A DNA stretch of 64,000 nt from an uncultured Eubacteriales bacterium (GTDB lineage: Bacteria; Bacillota; Clostridia; Oscillospirales; Acutalibacteraceae): the NCBI GenBank assembly GCA_934489895.1, contig CAKSST010000006.1:1-64000 (forward strand). The letters are read 5' to 3'. The position numbers were made by a program, and so were the translations under genes. Shown here in pieces: positions 16,605-25,497 of the stretch (position 1 is its first letter; every line of letters begins with the position of its first letter). The notes under the pieces are model-generated. The model had not been told where the DNA came from, ran no database searches, and saw only the letters and a program-made list of their open reading frames with translations.

Positions 16605-17222
16605 ATGCAAAACATTTCTGTTTATGCTATAAATATTAATGATATACGTGCAGAGCAGGAAACAGCTCTTTCTCTTATAACCACTGCGCGCAAAAGCAAA
16701 GCTTTACGCTATCGCTTTGAAGCTGACCGACTGCGCTGTATTGCTGCAGGGCTGATGCTGCGAAAATACTGCAATATTACGTCTGATGACCAAATAACTG
16801 TAAATGCACACGGCAAGCCGTCAACCAAATGTCAGGAATTCAATATTTCCCACAGCGGTGAATGGGCGGTGCTTTGCACTGCGTCCTGCCCTGTCGGCAT
16901 TGATATTGAGCTAATTAATAAGCATAATCCCAAAACCGCCGCTAACTGCTTCTGCGATGATGAGATTGAATGGATGGAGCAAAACCCTAACGAACGCTTT
17001 TATATGCTGTGGACACGCAAGGAAAGCATTATAAAAGCTATTGGCAAGGGTTTACAATTGCCGCTTAACAGTTTTTGTGTTTTACCCTTTGACAACAGCT
17101 TACATACAATTGACGGATGTGCCATTTACTCTCACACAAAGCTTTTTGACAATTATGCCATATCTCTCACCGCATTTGAGCCACTTGAAGATTTTGATAT
17201 TATAATATATAAAGTGTTGTAA
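16605..17222 (+). CDS. 4'-phosphopantetheinyl transferase (Sfp superfamily)
   Basis: Transfers the phosphopantetheine arm of CoA to carrier proteins. The 205-residue Sfp-type protein has the substrate-binding GKPS and FNISHSGEWAVL segments and the Mg-binding PVGIDIE. The final WTRKESIIKAIGKGL motif is also present. The start ATG follows trxA by five bases and has no good ribosome site, so coupling to trxA is likely. No polyketide, peptide synthetase or fatty-acid cluster is nearby, so the carrier protein is unknown. Confidence 0.92.
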   Translation: MQNISVYAININDIRAEQETALSLITTARKSKALRYRFEADRLRCIAAGLMLRKYCNITSDDQITVNAHGKPSTKCQEFNISHSGEWAVLCTASCPVGIDIELINKHNPKTAANCFCDDEIEWMEQNPNERFYMLWTRKESIIKAIGKGLQLPLNSFCVLPFDNSLHTIDGCAIYSHTKLFDNYAISLTAFEPLEDFDIIIYKVL

Positions 17223-17225
17223 TCA

Positions 17226-17259
17226 AAAACGCCGCGAGAATTAATTCTCGCGGCGTTTT
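17226..17259. terminator. Bidirectional terminator
   Basis: Perfect AACGCCGCGAGAATT / AATTCTCGCGGCGTT palindrome (17228-17257) with A tract before and TTTTATTA after, between the converging phosphopantetheinyl transferase and NhaC-family genes. Confidence 0.92.
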
Positions 17260-17273
17260 ATTATATTTTATAC

Positions 17274-18875
17274 TTATGCTGCCTTTCTGTTTGCTGTTTT
17301 AAGAGTAAACAAGGTTGCAAGTGTAAGTAATACGCCTATGGGCAGTACAATCATCCAGTTTTGTACAAAGCCTGCTATAATATATGTTACAAGGCTAATG
17401 GCAGCAACTGTAATTGCATAAGGCAACTGTGTGGAAACATGATTAATGTGGTCGCACTGTGCGCCTGCCGATGACATAATTGTTGTATCGGAAATGGGTG
17501 AACAGTGGTCGCCGCAAACAGAACCTGCAAGGCAAGCAGACATGCCGATTGTACCGAGCGCGCTGCCAACAGGGAATATTGCAAGGACAATCGGAATAAG
17601 AATACCGAAAGTACCCCATGATGTACCTGTTGCAAAAGAAATAAGGCAAGCAACAACAAAAATAATTGCGGGCAAGAAGTTGTTAAGGTTGCCGGCATTT
17701 GCAAGAGTACCTTTAACAAAAGTATCAGACTCAAGTAAGCCTGTCATATTTTTCAGTGATGTTGCCATTGTTAATATAAGAATTGCGGGCACCATAGCGT
17801 TGAATCCCTTGGGAATGCAAGCCATGGCCTGTTTAAAGGTAACAAGTCTTCTTGCAATAAAGTAAATCATTATTACAATCAGTGCAATAAGGCCGCCCCA
17901 AGGTAATGCTACTGTTGCATCGGTGTTACCAAAAGCTTCGGCAACATTAAGTCCGCCGCTCTGGCCAACATAATACAATGCGAAAACGCAGATAACAATA
18001 AGCACAACTATGGGCAAAACAAGGTCTATAACTCGAGCGTGCGACTTGTCAAGAACCTCTTCCTTATCATACTCAACCTCGTCCTCATCCTTAACCTCAC
18101 CGCCGAAAGTGAAAAGGTCGCCGTTAAGTGCATTCTTCTCGTGCAAACGCATCGGACCGTAATCAAACTTCATAAGTGTGATTGCAATAATGAAAACAAA
18201 TGTTAATAATGAGTAGAAGTTGTAAGGAATAGCCTGAATAAAGAGCGACAGACCGTCCTGTCCCTCCGGCACATATTCAGAAACGGCTGCTGCCCAGGAA
18301 GAAATGGGAGCAATCATGCAAATAGGTGCTGCAGTAGCATCAATAAGATATGAAAGCTTTGCTCGTGAAATTTTAGCGTTATCGGTTACAGGGCGCATAA
18401 CTGCACCAACTGTAAGGCAGTTAAAATAGTCATCAATAAAGATAAGAACACCAAAGACAAATGTGGCAATTGTCGCACCTACTCTGCCCTTAACGTGCTT
18501 TGCTGCCCAGTTACCAAAAGCCTGTGAACCGCCTGCATTGTTAAGCAGTGCAACAATCATGCCAAGAACAATAAGGAATATAAATATACCTGCTGTACCT
18601 GAAACTGATGAAATTAAACCGTCGTTAATTATTTTATCAACTGTATTAAGCGGTTTAAAGCCTGATGCCAGAAGACCGCCTGCAACAATACCAACAAAAA
18701 GTGAAAAATACACTTCCTTAGTAATTAAAGCAAGACCGATTGCCACTACCGGCGGGAAAAGTGACCATAATGTTCCTACAGGGCTTGAAATGCTGCCTGT
18801 TAATGCGCAAACCGCACTAAAAGCCACTATAAAAATAACTATAAGCACTTTTGACACAATGTTTTTTGTCTTCAT
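17274..18875 (-). CDS. NhaC-family antiporter, lysine-riboswitch controlled
   Basis: Polytopic membrane protein of 533 residues, about twelve hydrophobic segments, of the Na+/H+ antiporter NhaC superfamily. Typical polar intramembrane motifs are FIDDYFNCLTVGAVMRPV, CMIAPISSWAAAVSEYVP and GDHCSPISDTTIMSSAGA. The ATG at 18875 has GGAGGA upstream and follows the riboswitch terminator; a longer reading from 18953 would run through the terminator and is rejected. The L-box leader implies expression when lysine is scarce, so the substrate is probably lysine. A predicted lysine transporter of this superfamily under L-box control has been described (LysW in comparative genomics, from memory). Confidence 0.9.
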   Translation of the reverse strand: MKTKNIVSKVLIVIFIVAFSAVCALTGSISSPVGTLWSLFPPVVAIGLALITKEVYFSLFVGIVAGGLLASGFKPLNTVDKIINDGLISSVSGTAGIFIFLIVLGMIVALLNNAGGSQAFGNWAAKHVKGRVGATIATFVFGVLIFIDDYFNCLTVGAVMRPVTDNAKISRAKLSYLIDATAAPICMIAPISSWAAAVSEYVPEGQDGLSLFIQAIPYNFYSLLTFVFIIAITLMKFDYGPMRLHEKNALNGDLFTFGGEVKDEDEVEYDKEEVLDKSHARVIDLVLPIVVLIVICVFALYYVGQSGGLNVAEAFGNTDATVALPWGGLIALIVIMIYFIARRLVTFKQAMACIPKGFNAMVPAILILTMATSLKNMTGLLESDTFVKGTLANAGNLNNFLPAIIFVVACLISFATGTSWGTFGILIPIVLAIFPVGSALGTIGMSACLAGSVCGDHCSPISDTTIMSSAGAQCDHINHVSTQLPYAITVAAISLVTYIIAGFVQNWMIVLPIGVLLTLATLFTLKTANRKAA

Positions 18876-18913
18876 AATTTTTCCTCCAAAATACTTGAAT
18901 ACAGTCTGATAAT

Positions 18914-18951
18914 AAAAAAGACCGTTTTGCCTATCGTAAAGCAAAACGACC
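18914..18951 (-). terminator. Riboswitch-controlled intrinsic terminator
   Basis: On the minus strand GTTTTGC and GCAAAAC (within 18920-18951) form a stem followed by TTTTTT (18914-18919), 40 bases ahead of the NhaC-family start. It is the expression platform of the lysine leader. Confidence 0.85.
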
Positions 18952-18964
18952 ATAATTTACATAT

Positions 18965-19140
18965 CGGTTCGATAGCGCTCCACGATACTGTGACAAAGCT
19001 ACGGATATTTTCCGTAAACTCCAACAAAAAAGGCTCAATACACTTTTTTATTTCGGCGAGGTCCCCTTTCACAGCAAGGTGACGGAAATTGAGTTCCCCT
19101 TTTAGCTGTTACTAATGTTCCCCGCGCCTCTATCAAAACA
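18965..19140 (-). promoter_or_regulatory. Lysine riboswitch (L box)
   Basis: Minus-strand leader contains the conserved L-box blocks in order: GATAGAGGCGCGG at 19122-19134, AGTA, AGGGGAA, then GTGAAAGGGGACCTCGCCGAA. A variable stem (TTACGGA...TCCGTA) follows, then TGTCACAGTATCGTGGAGCG and the closing CTATC at 18971-18975, which pairs with GATAG to form P1. All five junction-facing elements of the family consensus are present. A terminator follows, so lysine binding should stop transcription. Confidence 0.95.
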
Positions 19141-19184
19141 TATTCTGTTTTCAATATCAAGCGTATATGCTTGTATATAATAAG

Positions 19185-19213
19185 ACTATATCATTTTATT
19201 AACAATTTGTCAA
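19185..19213 (-). promoter_or_regulatory. Promoter of the lysine-riboswitch transcript
   Basis: TTGACA (19208-19213), 17 bases, TATAGT (19185-19190) on the minus strand; the start point falls about 45 bases before the riboswitch P1. The bases from 19214 to 19310 hold nothing I can recognise. Confidence 0.85.
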
Positions 19214-19310
19214 TATTTTGGCGTAATTTGTATTGTTTTGTAGAAAATGAGTATAAATTATATAAAATGCAGAGACCGGCGTCTTGTTTAAATATGCTAA
19301 TTTTACAACA

Positions 19311-19353
19311 TAAAAAACAACCGCCATAGTTTTAAAAAATCTACAGCGATTGT
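19311..19353 (-). terminator. Terminator of the metal-ATPase gene
   Basis: ACAATCGC / GCGGTTGT arms (19346-19353 and 19317-19324, with G-T pairs) followed on the minus strand by TTTTTT. Confidence 0.7.
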
Positions 19354-19369
19354 CTTTTAATTATATTAC

Positions 19370-21235
19370 CTATTTAAATTTTCTGTCATATAACAAAGCG
19401 GCTATAAATACAACAAAGCAAGAGCCCGCATTGTGCACCAGTGCTCCTGTTGTGGGATTAAGTGCACCCAGAACAGACAGTATAACCGCAAGTATGTTTA
19501 TTGCTATTGAAAGTGAAATGCTGAATTTTATTGTTTTTACTGTAGCATTTGACAGCTTTTTGAGATAAGGCAATTTAGAAATATCATCGCTCATCAAAGC
19601 AATATCAGCAGCTTCAATCGCAATATCGCTTCCCATACTGCCCATTGCAATTCCAACGCTTGCCGTTTTTAGTGCAGGCGCATCATTAACACCGTCGCCT
19701 ATCATACATACTTTTTTACCGGCTTTGTCCAACTCTTTCAGTTTTTCAACCTTCTGCTCAGGAAGCAGTTGGGCATATACATTTTTTATTCCTACCTGCT
19801 TTGCAAAGTAATCAGCAGTAAGCTTATTATCACCCGTAAGAAAAACCACATCCGTTTTCATACCTTTAAGTATTTCTACAGCTTTTGCGGCATTATCGCG
19901 TATAACATCACTCAAAGCAATTATGCCTATGCACTCAATATCTTTTACAACAATTACAGAGACTTTTCCCTGATGTCGCAAAACATTCAGCTTTTGCAGT
20001 ACCTGATTTTCAAGTGTTATTGACCGCTCTTTCAGATAGCTTTCATTGCCGCAAAGTATTTTACTGCCGCCAATTTTAGCGCCAACACCCTTGCCCGCAG
20101 TAATTTCAAAGTGCTGTGACTCTAATATTTCAATATTTGTACTTTTTGCAAATGCAACAATTGCTTTACCCAAAGGATGCTCGCTTTTTGCTTCGGCAGC
20201 AACAGCAAGAGATAAAAGCTCCTCTTCTGTCCTGCCGCCAAAAGCAATTACATCGCACACCTCTAACTTGCCGTAGGTTAATGTACCTGTTTTATCAAAA
20301 GCAACGGTATCCACCCTGCCCATTTTTTCAAGCGCCTCACCCGATTTAATGATAACGCCCTGCTTTGTTGCCTGACCTATAGCCGCCATAATAGCCGTAG
20401 GTGTAGCAAGCACCAAAGCACAAGGACAGAATACAACCAAAACAGTAACTGCTCTTACAATATCCCTTGTTACAAGCAAGGTTATAACGGCAACAACCAA
20501 AGCCACAGGTACAAGCCAGCTTGCACTTTTATCGGCAATTCTTGCCATAGGTGCGCGTTTGTTTTGCGCCTCCTGTACCATTCTTATAAGCTTTTGCAAA
20601 GAGCTGTCTTCGCCTATCTTTGCCGCCTTTATATCAACAGCGCCGAAGCAGTTAATTGTACCGCCGTACACCTCATCGCCCACCGTTTTATCAACAGGAA
20701 TACTCTCTCCCGTCATAACAGACTGGTCAACTGTGGTCTGCCCGTTTATAATAACACCGTCAACTGCAATTGTCTCACCCGGCAAAACGCGTATAACATC
20801 ACCCTTGCTGACGTCTTTTGCGTCAATGATCTGCTCGTTGCCATCGCAAATTTTTCTTGCGGTTGTGGGTGCAAGACTTATGAGCTTTTTAAGACCTTTT
20901 TTTGCTCTGCCGGTTGTAAAGTCCTCTAAAATCTCACCAAGCGCCATAATAAACGCAACCTCGCCCGCTGCAAACAGGTCTCCTATGATAATTGCCGCTA
21001 TCATAGCAATAGATATAAGCAATGAAGATGAAATTTTTGATATACCCTTGTTGTGTATAAGTCTGTATATAGCAAACTGTACCAAAGGTATGCCGTTTAT
21101 GGCAACGGTTATCCATGCAGGATCAACCGGCAGCTTTACATCTGTTCTTAAAAAAACAAAGCTTAAAACAATAAATATACCGCCTATTACAACAGCAGGT
21201 ATTCCGCTAAGCAGCCATTTAATTTTATTTAACAT
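19370..21235 (-). CDS. Heavy-metal-translocating P1B-type ATPase
   Basis: Metal-exporting P-type ATPase of 621 residues. TGES (actuator) is at 175-178, the intramembrane CPC at 270-272, the phosphorylation site DKTGTLT at 314-320, then SEHPLGKAI (HP motif) and GDGVNDAPALK. It starts directly with membrane helices and lacks the N-terminal HMA metal-binding domain. The last helix contains HNAGSCFVV, unlike the DxG of typical Zn/Cd/Pb exporters, so the metal is uncertain (Zn, Cd, Mn or Fe are all possible). AAAGGAG precedes the ATG. It diverges from a TetR gene with a shared palindrome between them. Confidence 0.93.
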   Translation of the reverse strand: MLNKIKWLLSGIPAVVIGGIFIVLSFVFLRTDVKLPVDPAWITVAINGIPLVQFAIYRLIHNKGISKISSSLLISIAMIAAIIIGDLFAAGEVAFIMALGEILEDFTTGRAKKGLKKLISLAPTTARKICDGNEQIIDAKDVSKGDVIRVLPGETIAVDGVIINGQTTVDQSVMTGESIPVDKTVGDEVYGGTINCFGAVDIKAAKIGEDSSLQKLIRMVQEAQNKRAPMARIADKSASWLVPVALVVAVITLLVTRDIVRAVTVLVVFCPCALVLATPTAIMAAIGQATKQGVIIKSGEALEKMGRVDTVAFDKTGTLTYGKLEVCDVIAFGGRTEEELLSLAVAAEAKSEHPLGKAIVAFAKSTNIEILESQHFEITAGKGVGAKIGGSKILCGNESYLKERSITLENQVLQKLNVLRHQGKVSVIVVKDIECIGIIALSDVIRDNAAKAVEILKGMKTDVVFLTGDNKLTADYFAKQVGIKNVYAQLLPEQKVEKLKELDKAGKKVCMIGDGVNDAPALKTASVGIAMGSMGSDIAIEAADIALMSDDISKLPYLKKLSNATVKTIKFSISLSIAINILAVILSVLGALNPTTGALVHNAGSCFVVFIAALLYDRKFK

Positions 21236-21276
21236 ATCGCAGCTCCTTTGTTGACTTGAAATTCAAAACATCGTAT

Positions 21277-21301
21277 AATATGTTTGTTACAAAACAATAT
21301 G
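21277..21301. promoter_or_regulatory. Candidate TetR-family operator
   Basis: Imperfect palindrome AATATGTTTGTTAC...CAATATG centred near 21289 in the intergenic region between the divergent ATPase and tetR genes, the usual position for a repressor controlling both. Confidence 0.4.
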
Positions 21302-21409
21302 TTCTGTATATTTATTATACAAATTAATAAGCATATTTGCGATAATCAATTTTTTTATATTGTACGTTAATGAACATTTTTGTTATTTTGTTCAATAAAG
21401 GAGCATTTT

Positions 21410-21973
21410 ATGGATAGACGACAGAAAAAAACACGCGACGCAATTTTTAAGGCTTTTACAACCCTACTTACCAAAAAAGGATATAACCAGATATCTGTGC
21501 AGGATATTATTGATGAAGCAAATATAGGCCGAACCACCTTTTACGCTCACTTTGAAACTAAGGACTATTTGTTAAAAGACCTGTGTGAAGAGCTGTTCGG
21601 TCATATAGTTGATACAGCTACGGGCCTCCCCCATGCGCATTTTCATTGCAGCAGCAGCGCTGAAGATTCGGTCTTTTTACATCTTTTAAGACACCTGCAA
21701 GAAAATGACTGGAACATTTTGCAGCTTTTGTCCTCAGAAAATAATGAGATTTTCCTGCGATATTTCAAAAGCAATTTAAAAACGCTGGTTATATCACAGT
21801 ATGCCAATAAAGGCTTGCTTAAAAAATCAGCACTACCGTCCGATTACCTTGTTAACCACATTTCCTCTTCCTTTGTTGAAACAGTCAGCTGGTGGATTAA
21901 AAATAAAATGAGCCAAACGCCCGAGCAAATAACCGAATACTTTTTGGCGACTATTGAGCCCATTCTGGAATAA
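21410..21973 (+). CDS. TetR-family transcriptional regulator
   Basis: A 187-residue repressor with the N-terminal HTH: FKAFTTLLTKKGYNQISVQDII, then EANIGRTTFYAHFETKDYLL. The C-terminal domain resembles that of TetR proteins such as the DhaS/TetR_C_7 type and carries no obvious metal motif. ATG 21410 is used because AAAGGAG lies eight bases upstream; a TTG ten codons earlier has none. Divergence from the metal ATPase suggests it may control that gene, although metal ATPases are more often regulated by ArsR or MerR proteins. Confidence 0.9.
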   Translation: MDRRQKKTRDAIFKAFTTLLTKKGYNQISVQDIIDEANIGRTTFYAHFETKDYLLKDLCEELFGHIVDTATGLPHAHFHCSSSAEDSVFLHLLRHLQENDWNILQLLSSENNEIFLRYFKSNLKTLVISQYANKGLLKKSALPSDYLVNHISSSFVETVSWWIKNKMSQTPEQITEYFLATIEPILE

Positions 21974-21976
21974 AAA

Positions 21977-22014
21977 AAAGAACAAACTCAGAATTTTGAG
22001 TTTGTTCTTTTAAT
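21977..22014. terminator. Bidirectional terminator
   Basis: AAAGAACAAACTCA (21977-21990) / TGAGTTTGTTCTTT (21997-22010) stem with flanking A and T tracts, between converging tetR and the catabolic operon. Confidence 0.92.
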
Positions 22015-22021
22015 TTATTTA

Positions 22022-22975
22022 TTAAAGATCGCTGAAAGGTCTGCCGAACTCCCAAAGACCAAAAGGCTTTGCAATGGCTTCACTTACATAGCAAATACCC
22101 TTAAAGAGTCTTGTAATTGATGCGGGACATTCCATTGAGATAGGTCCGTACAGCTGAATTCTGGAAATCATACGTTGCCAGGTATCACCGTTAGTATTGT
22201 TAAGTAAGTTATGAAGTTCAAAATGGTCACGTGCATTTGCAATATCTCTGGGACCGATAGTAGCAGACATATAAGGAACATTCCAAACATCACCTGAAGC
22301 ACCCATAGGACCAAATAAAGAGTTTTCACAAATAGTAAGTGGAGTTGTTGTTACAATACGTGAACCTAAGGTTAAAAACTCTTCTAAAGTTTCTGCGTGG
22401 AACTCTTTCGTGCGGGGGTCAATAAATGCGGTATGACCCGGCCAGCCTGTTGCAGAGTAGCATACGTCAGCGCCGCCTTTACCTGCCTCTTCAATAAGGT
22501 CAGAGTAAATGTTAACATTGTCATTATTAATGGTGTGCCACTGCTCAACGGGGGGACGAAGATCCTCACGGATCTGGTAATAGAAGTGGTACATAAATGA
22601 GTAACCAAGACCTGCACCAAAGGTAAGAGGTGCAACGTTGCCGTTTTCATCTGCCCACTCATCCATTGCAAAAGCGTGAACGTTGCGGCAGTTGATGTTA
22701 TATCTGTTTATCATATTAGCAACTGCTGAATATGCATCAGGCCACTGGTTAGGACAAATCATTGTGAAAGGCTTATCAAGCTTATCGCTCTCATATATTC
22801 TTGTAAACATATCCATAACCATATGAAATGTGGGGTCCATAACAACCTTAACCTCATAACCGTTTTCGTTTACATACTCCATGTCCTCGCGCTTAATATT
22901 TCTTACGCGCTCCAACATTTCAACATCGTCGCTGCAAGGCAGCCACGGTGCCGGCTTAAATTTAAATTCTGACAT
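22022..22975 (-). CDS. Glucosamine-6-phosphate deaminase-like protein
   Basis: NagB/RpiA-fold sugar-phosphate isomerase or deaminase, 317 residues, longer than NagB (about 266). The NagB MDEY motif appears as FAMDEWADENGN and the catalytic-His loop (NagB DGHIAFNEP) as WPGHTAFIDP, so the His is kept but flanking acidic residues differ. This divergence suggests a different amino-sugar or sugar phosphate. It is the last gene of an eight-gene minus-strand operon with gaps of 11-28 bases; GGAGAA precedes the ATG. I cannot assign a specific substrate. Confidence 0.8.
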   Translation of the reverse strand: MSEFKFKPAPWLPCSDDVEMLERVRNIKREDMEYVNENGYEVKVVMDPTFHMVMDMFTRIYESDKLDKPFTMICPNQWPDAYSAVANMINRYNINCRNVHAFAMDEWADENGNVAPLTFGAGLGYSFMYHFYYQIREDLRPPVEQWHTINNDNVNIYSDLIEEAGKGGADVCYSATGWPGHTAFIDPRTKEFHAETLEEFLTLGSRIVTTTPLTICENSLFGPMGASGDVWNVPYMSATIGPRDIANARDHFELHNLLNNTNGDTWQRMISRIQLYGPISMECPASITRLFKGICYVSEAIAKPFGLWEFGRPFSDL

Positions 22976-22995
22976 AATAATTTCTCCTTTTTGAT

Positions 22996-24246
22996 TTATT
23001 TATAGCGGGCAATAAATAATGCCAACGCTTTTGTCAATGCAAGTAATTCCTCGCACTCAACATACTCGTCAATCTGGTGTGCACCACCATACTCATGGAA
23101 CTTGCGGAATATACCTGAGTTAAACGCAACACCGCCGCCGAATTTTCCGTAAAGTGAAAGATCAGACATGCATCCGCCTGCATATTTTGTAGGCTTGCCT
23201 GTAACTTCACTTAATGCATCACCAAAAGCCTTTGCCTCTGCAGAAATGCTTTCGGAAATAAGCGGGTGGAAATATCTTGTAATAGGAATAAAGCCGTCAA
23301 ATGTACAATTATACTGCTCTATTTCCTTATTGATGCTCTTGGTCATTTCCTCAAACTCTTTTTTTATCTCCTCGTGCGAAGATAGGCTGTACAATCCAAA
23401 ATCAAGCTCGCCGATTTCGTGTACAGAACCATTAATACGAACATTCTCTAAACGCAAAGCGTCATGCTGCTCGTCAGAGCCGTTGTAAACAGTTTTGCCC
23501 ATCTGGTCATACATCTTCTTGCCAAGCACTTTCAGGTGCTGAACAACAACATTTAAAGAATCAAACACATCCTGCGAAGAAGAGGAAAGCTCCTTACGGC
23601 GTACAATTGCCTTAGCGCAAACACCGCCTATTGTCCATGGCCATACCTCAAGGTGTGCAGCATCAAGATTTATATATACATCAGACGGATGCTTGAGGCA
23701 GGAAGCCAAAGCGCCATTACCGCCGCCGCTTTCTTCGTCGGTATAGGATGTAACATTAATCTCAACGGGAGGTGTTATGCCGCATTCTGCAAAAGCGCGT
23801 GCAGCAAACAATGCAGCAGCAATACCGCCCTTGTCATCACCGGCACCTCTGCCGAAAATTTTACCGTCTTTGATAGCACCGCTGAGTGCGCCTACGCTCC
23901 ATCGTGATTCATCACCGATAAGCTCGGTATCCATATGAGCCGCCATCATAATGCGCCTTGTATTATCCTCACCCTTAAATGTAACGGCAACATTGGGGCG
24001 CTTATCTGCGCCGCGGTCAGGCAGATAGTCCGAATGCTCTGTAAAGCCGGGCACATCGGTAAGATCGTACATCTCGGCATCGTAACCGTTTTGCTTGCAA
24101 TAATCCATCAAAAACTGCTGCCCTTCAAGCTCAAGACCGTAAGAATTAAAGTTTTGAGTGTCAAATTTCAGCATATCGGAAAGAAGCTTGTATAGTTCGT
24201 CCTGATGTGAATCTATGTAATCAAGCAGCATCTTTTCGTTGTCCAT
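22996..24246 (-). CDS. M20-family metallopeptidase/deacylase
   Basis: Di-zinc hydrolase of the M20/M25/M40 family (ArgE/DapE/peptidase T relatives), 416 residues. MMAAHMDTELIG provides the first His-x-Asp, GRGAGDDKGGIAAAL the bridging Asp and SYTDEESGGGNGA the general-base Glu. INLDAAHLEVWP and the final HEYGGAHQIDEYV complete the site. The internal lid domain runs from about residue 190 to 310. In this operon it could remove an N-acyl group from a substrate later handled by the NagB-like protein; that link is inference. Confidence 0.88.
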   Translation of the reverse strand: MDNEKMLLDYIDSHQDELYKLLSDMLKFDTQNFNSYGLELEGQQFLMDYCKQNGYDAEMYDLTDVPGFTEHSDYLPDRGADKRPNVAVTFKGEDNTRRIMMAAHMDTELIGDESRWSVGALSGAIKDGKIFGRGAGDDKGGIAAALFAARAFAECGITPPVEINVTSYTDEESGGGNGALASCLKHPSDVYINLDAAHLEVWPWTIGGVCAKAIVRRKELSSSSQDVFDSLNVVVQHLKVLGKKMYDQMGKTVYNGSDEQHDALRLENVRINGSVHEIGELDFGLYSLSSHEEIKKEFEEMTKSINKEIEQYNCTFDGFIPITRYFHPLISESISAEAKAFGDALSEVTGKPTKYAGGCMSDLSLYGKFGGGVAFNSGIFRKFHEYGGAHQIDEYVECEELLALTKALALFIARYK

Positions 24247-24266
24247 TATACAGCTCTCCTTAACAA

Positions 24267-24761
24267 TTATTCACCGATAATCATAACCTGAACGGTACGC
24301 TGTCTTGCTCTGGTTTGGTCAAAGTCAATAAAGTAAATATAACCAAACTCACCAAGGTCCATTTCACCGTCAGCCATAACAATTGTTACATTACGGCCGA
24401 TGATGGAAGAACGTAAGTGTGCATCTGTGTTGTGACAGCCTCTTGCGTCCTCATCGTGCTCCTCAGCAAACTTTAATGCTTTCGGACCGGGATGCAGATA
24501 CATACCTTCCTTGCGGCAGGTAGGAATAATGTTTTCAAAAACCTCAACCAAGTCCTGCTGTAAGGTTTCAAGACCTGTCATAGACATATCAAATGCAGCT
24601 TCCTGAGTAATAACACTGCAGGTTGTATGGTGTGAATAAACAACAACAATGCCGTTTTTGATACCGGAGCGCTCTACGATCTCTTTAGTCTGTGCAGTAA
24701 CATTGTGAAAAGTGCAAACCTTATCGTTAGACTGCAGCTTTATAGCTTCTCTGTAAACCAT
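24267..24761 (-). CDS. YjbQ/UPF0047 family protein (copy 1)
   Basis: Small beta-rich protein of 164 residues, family YjbQ (UPF0047), some members of which have weak thiamine-phosphate synthase activity; the physiological role is unsettled. Family motifs: SHHTTCSVITQEAAFD, the NTDAHLRSSIIG metal/phosphate-site region and DLGEFGYIYFIDFDQTRARQ. A second, longer paralogue is encoded two genes upstream in the same operon, which is unusual and suggests a specific function in this pathway. Confidence 0.88.
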   Translation of the reverse strand: MVYREAIKLQSNDKVCTFHNVTAQTKEIVERSGIKNGIVVVYSHHTTCSVITQEAAFDMSMTGLETLQQDLVEVFENIIPTCRKEGMYLHPGPKALKFAEEHDEDARGCHNTDAHLRSSIIGRNVTIVMADGEMDLGEFGYIYFIDFDQTRARQRTVQVMIIGE

Positions 24762-24774
24762 AAATCTTCTCCTA

Positions 24775-25485
24775 TTATTTTTCTAACTTTTTCAAATCAT
24801 CAGCTGCACGGCGGGTTGCGGCAATCATTTCATCGATCATTGCCAGCGGGTCTTCGGCATTCATAATGCCTGAAGCCGCGCCTGCTGCTTCTGAACCTGC
24901 CATAATAAAGTCATATACCTGCTGACCGTTGGTGATTCCTGCGGCCTGCTCAACAAGGATATCAGAATAAATACTCTTAATTTCTTTGATACATTCCTTT
25001 ACATAGCCCATATCGCTTACACCGCCGCCGCTGCCGCCGATAAGCTCTGTAGGCTCGGGATTGATAATATCGGGATGAAGTTGTGCAATAGCCTTTGCCT
25101 CTGCAACAGTATCAGCACAGGCAAATACCAAAAAGTCAAGCTCATTTGCACGGTCAATAACCGCCTTAATCTGAGGCAGTGACATTGGTTTTTCACAATG
25201 GTTAACAACAACGCCCTCTGCGCCTGCGGCCTTTAAACCTTCGGGCAAAATATCAGCCATACCGCGACCGGGACGGAGTGTATCCATATAAGGTGCCAAA
25301 ACTATAAGGTGCTTTGTGTTCTCTACAACTCTGCGGATTTCAACCGCAGGAGTAATAAATAAAACATCAATATCGTACTTTTCTGCTGCGGCATCTGCTG
25401 CCTTTGCATACTCAAGTACTTTATCGCCGTAAATATAGTTCTTTGTGCCTATTTCAAAATAGGGAGTTCTTATTTGTCTTTTCAT
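24775..25485 (-). CDS. Triosephosphate isomerase-like protein
   Basis: TIM-barrel isomerase of 236 residues closest in motif order to archaeal-type TpiA. GTKNY near the N-terminus could carry the Lys, VVNHCEKPM the electrophilic-His region and INPEPTELIGGSGGGVSD the catalytic Glu loop. AGSEAAGAASGIMNAEDP gives the phosphate-binding end. Being in a catabolic operon, it may act on a tetrulose or pentulose phosphate, as EryH-type TpiA paralogues do, rather than being the glycolytic enzyme. It lies between the two YjbQ genes with 12-13 base gaps. Confidence 0.8.
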   Translation of the reverse strand: MKRQIRTPYFEIGTKNYIYGDKVLEYAKAADAAAEKYDIDVLFITPAVEIRRVVENTKHLIVLAPYMDTLRPGRGMADILPEGLKAAGAEGVVVNHCEKPMSLPQIKAVIDRANELDFLVFACADTVAEAKAIAQLHPDIINPEPTELIGGSGGGVSDMGYVKECIKEIKSIYSDILVEQAAGITNGQQVYDFIMAGSEAAGAASGIMNAEDPLAMIDEMIAATRRAADDLKKLEK

Positions 25486-25497
25486 TATGTAAAATCC

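Noticed and set aside
18876..18953. N-terminal extension of the NhaC-family protein from 18953
   Set aside because: It would translate the riboswitch terminator; ATG 18875 has a perfect GGAGGA site.
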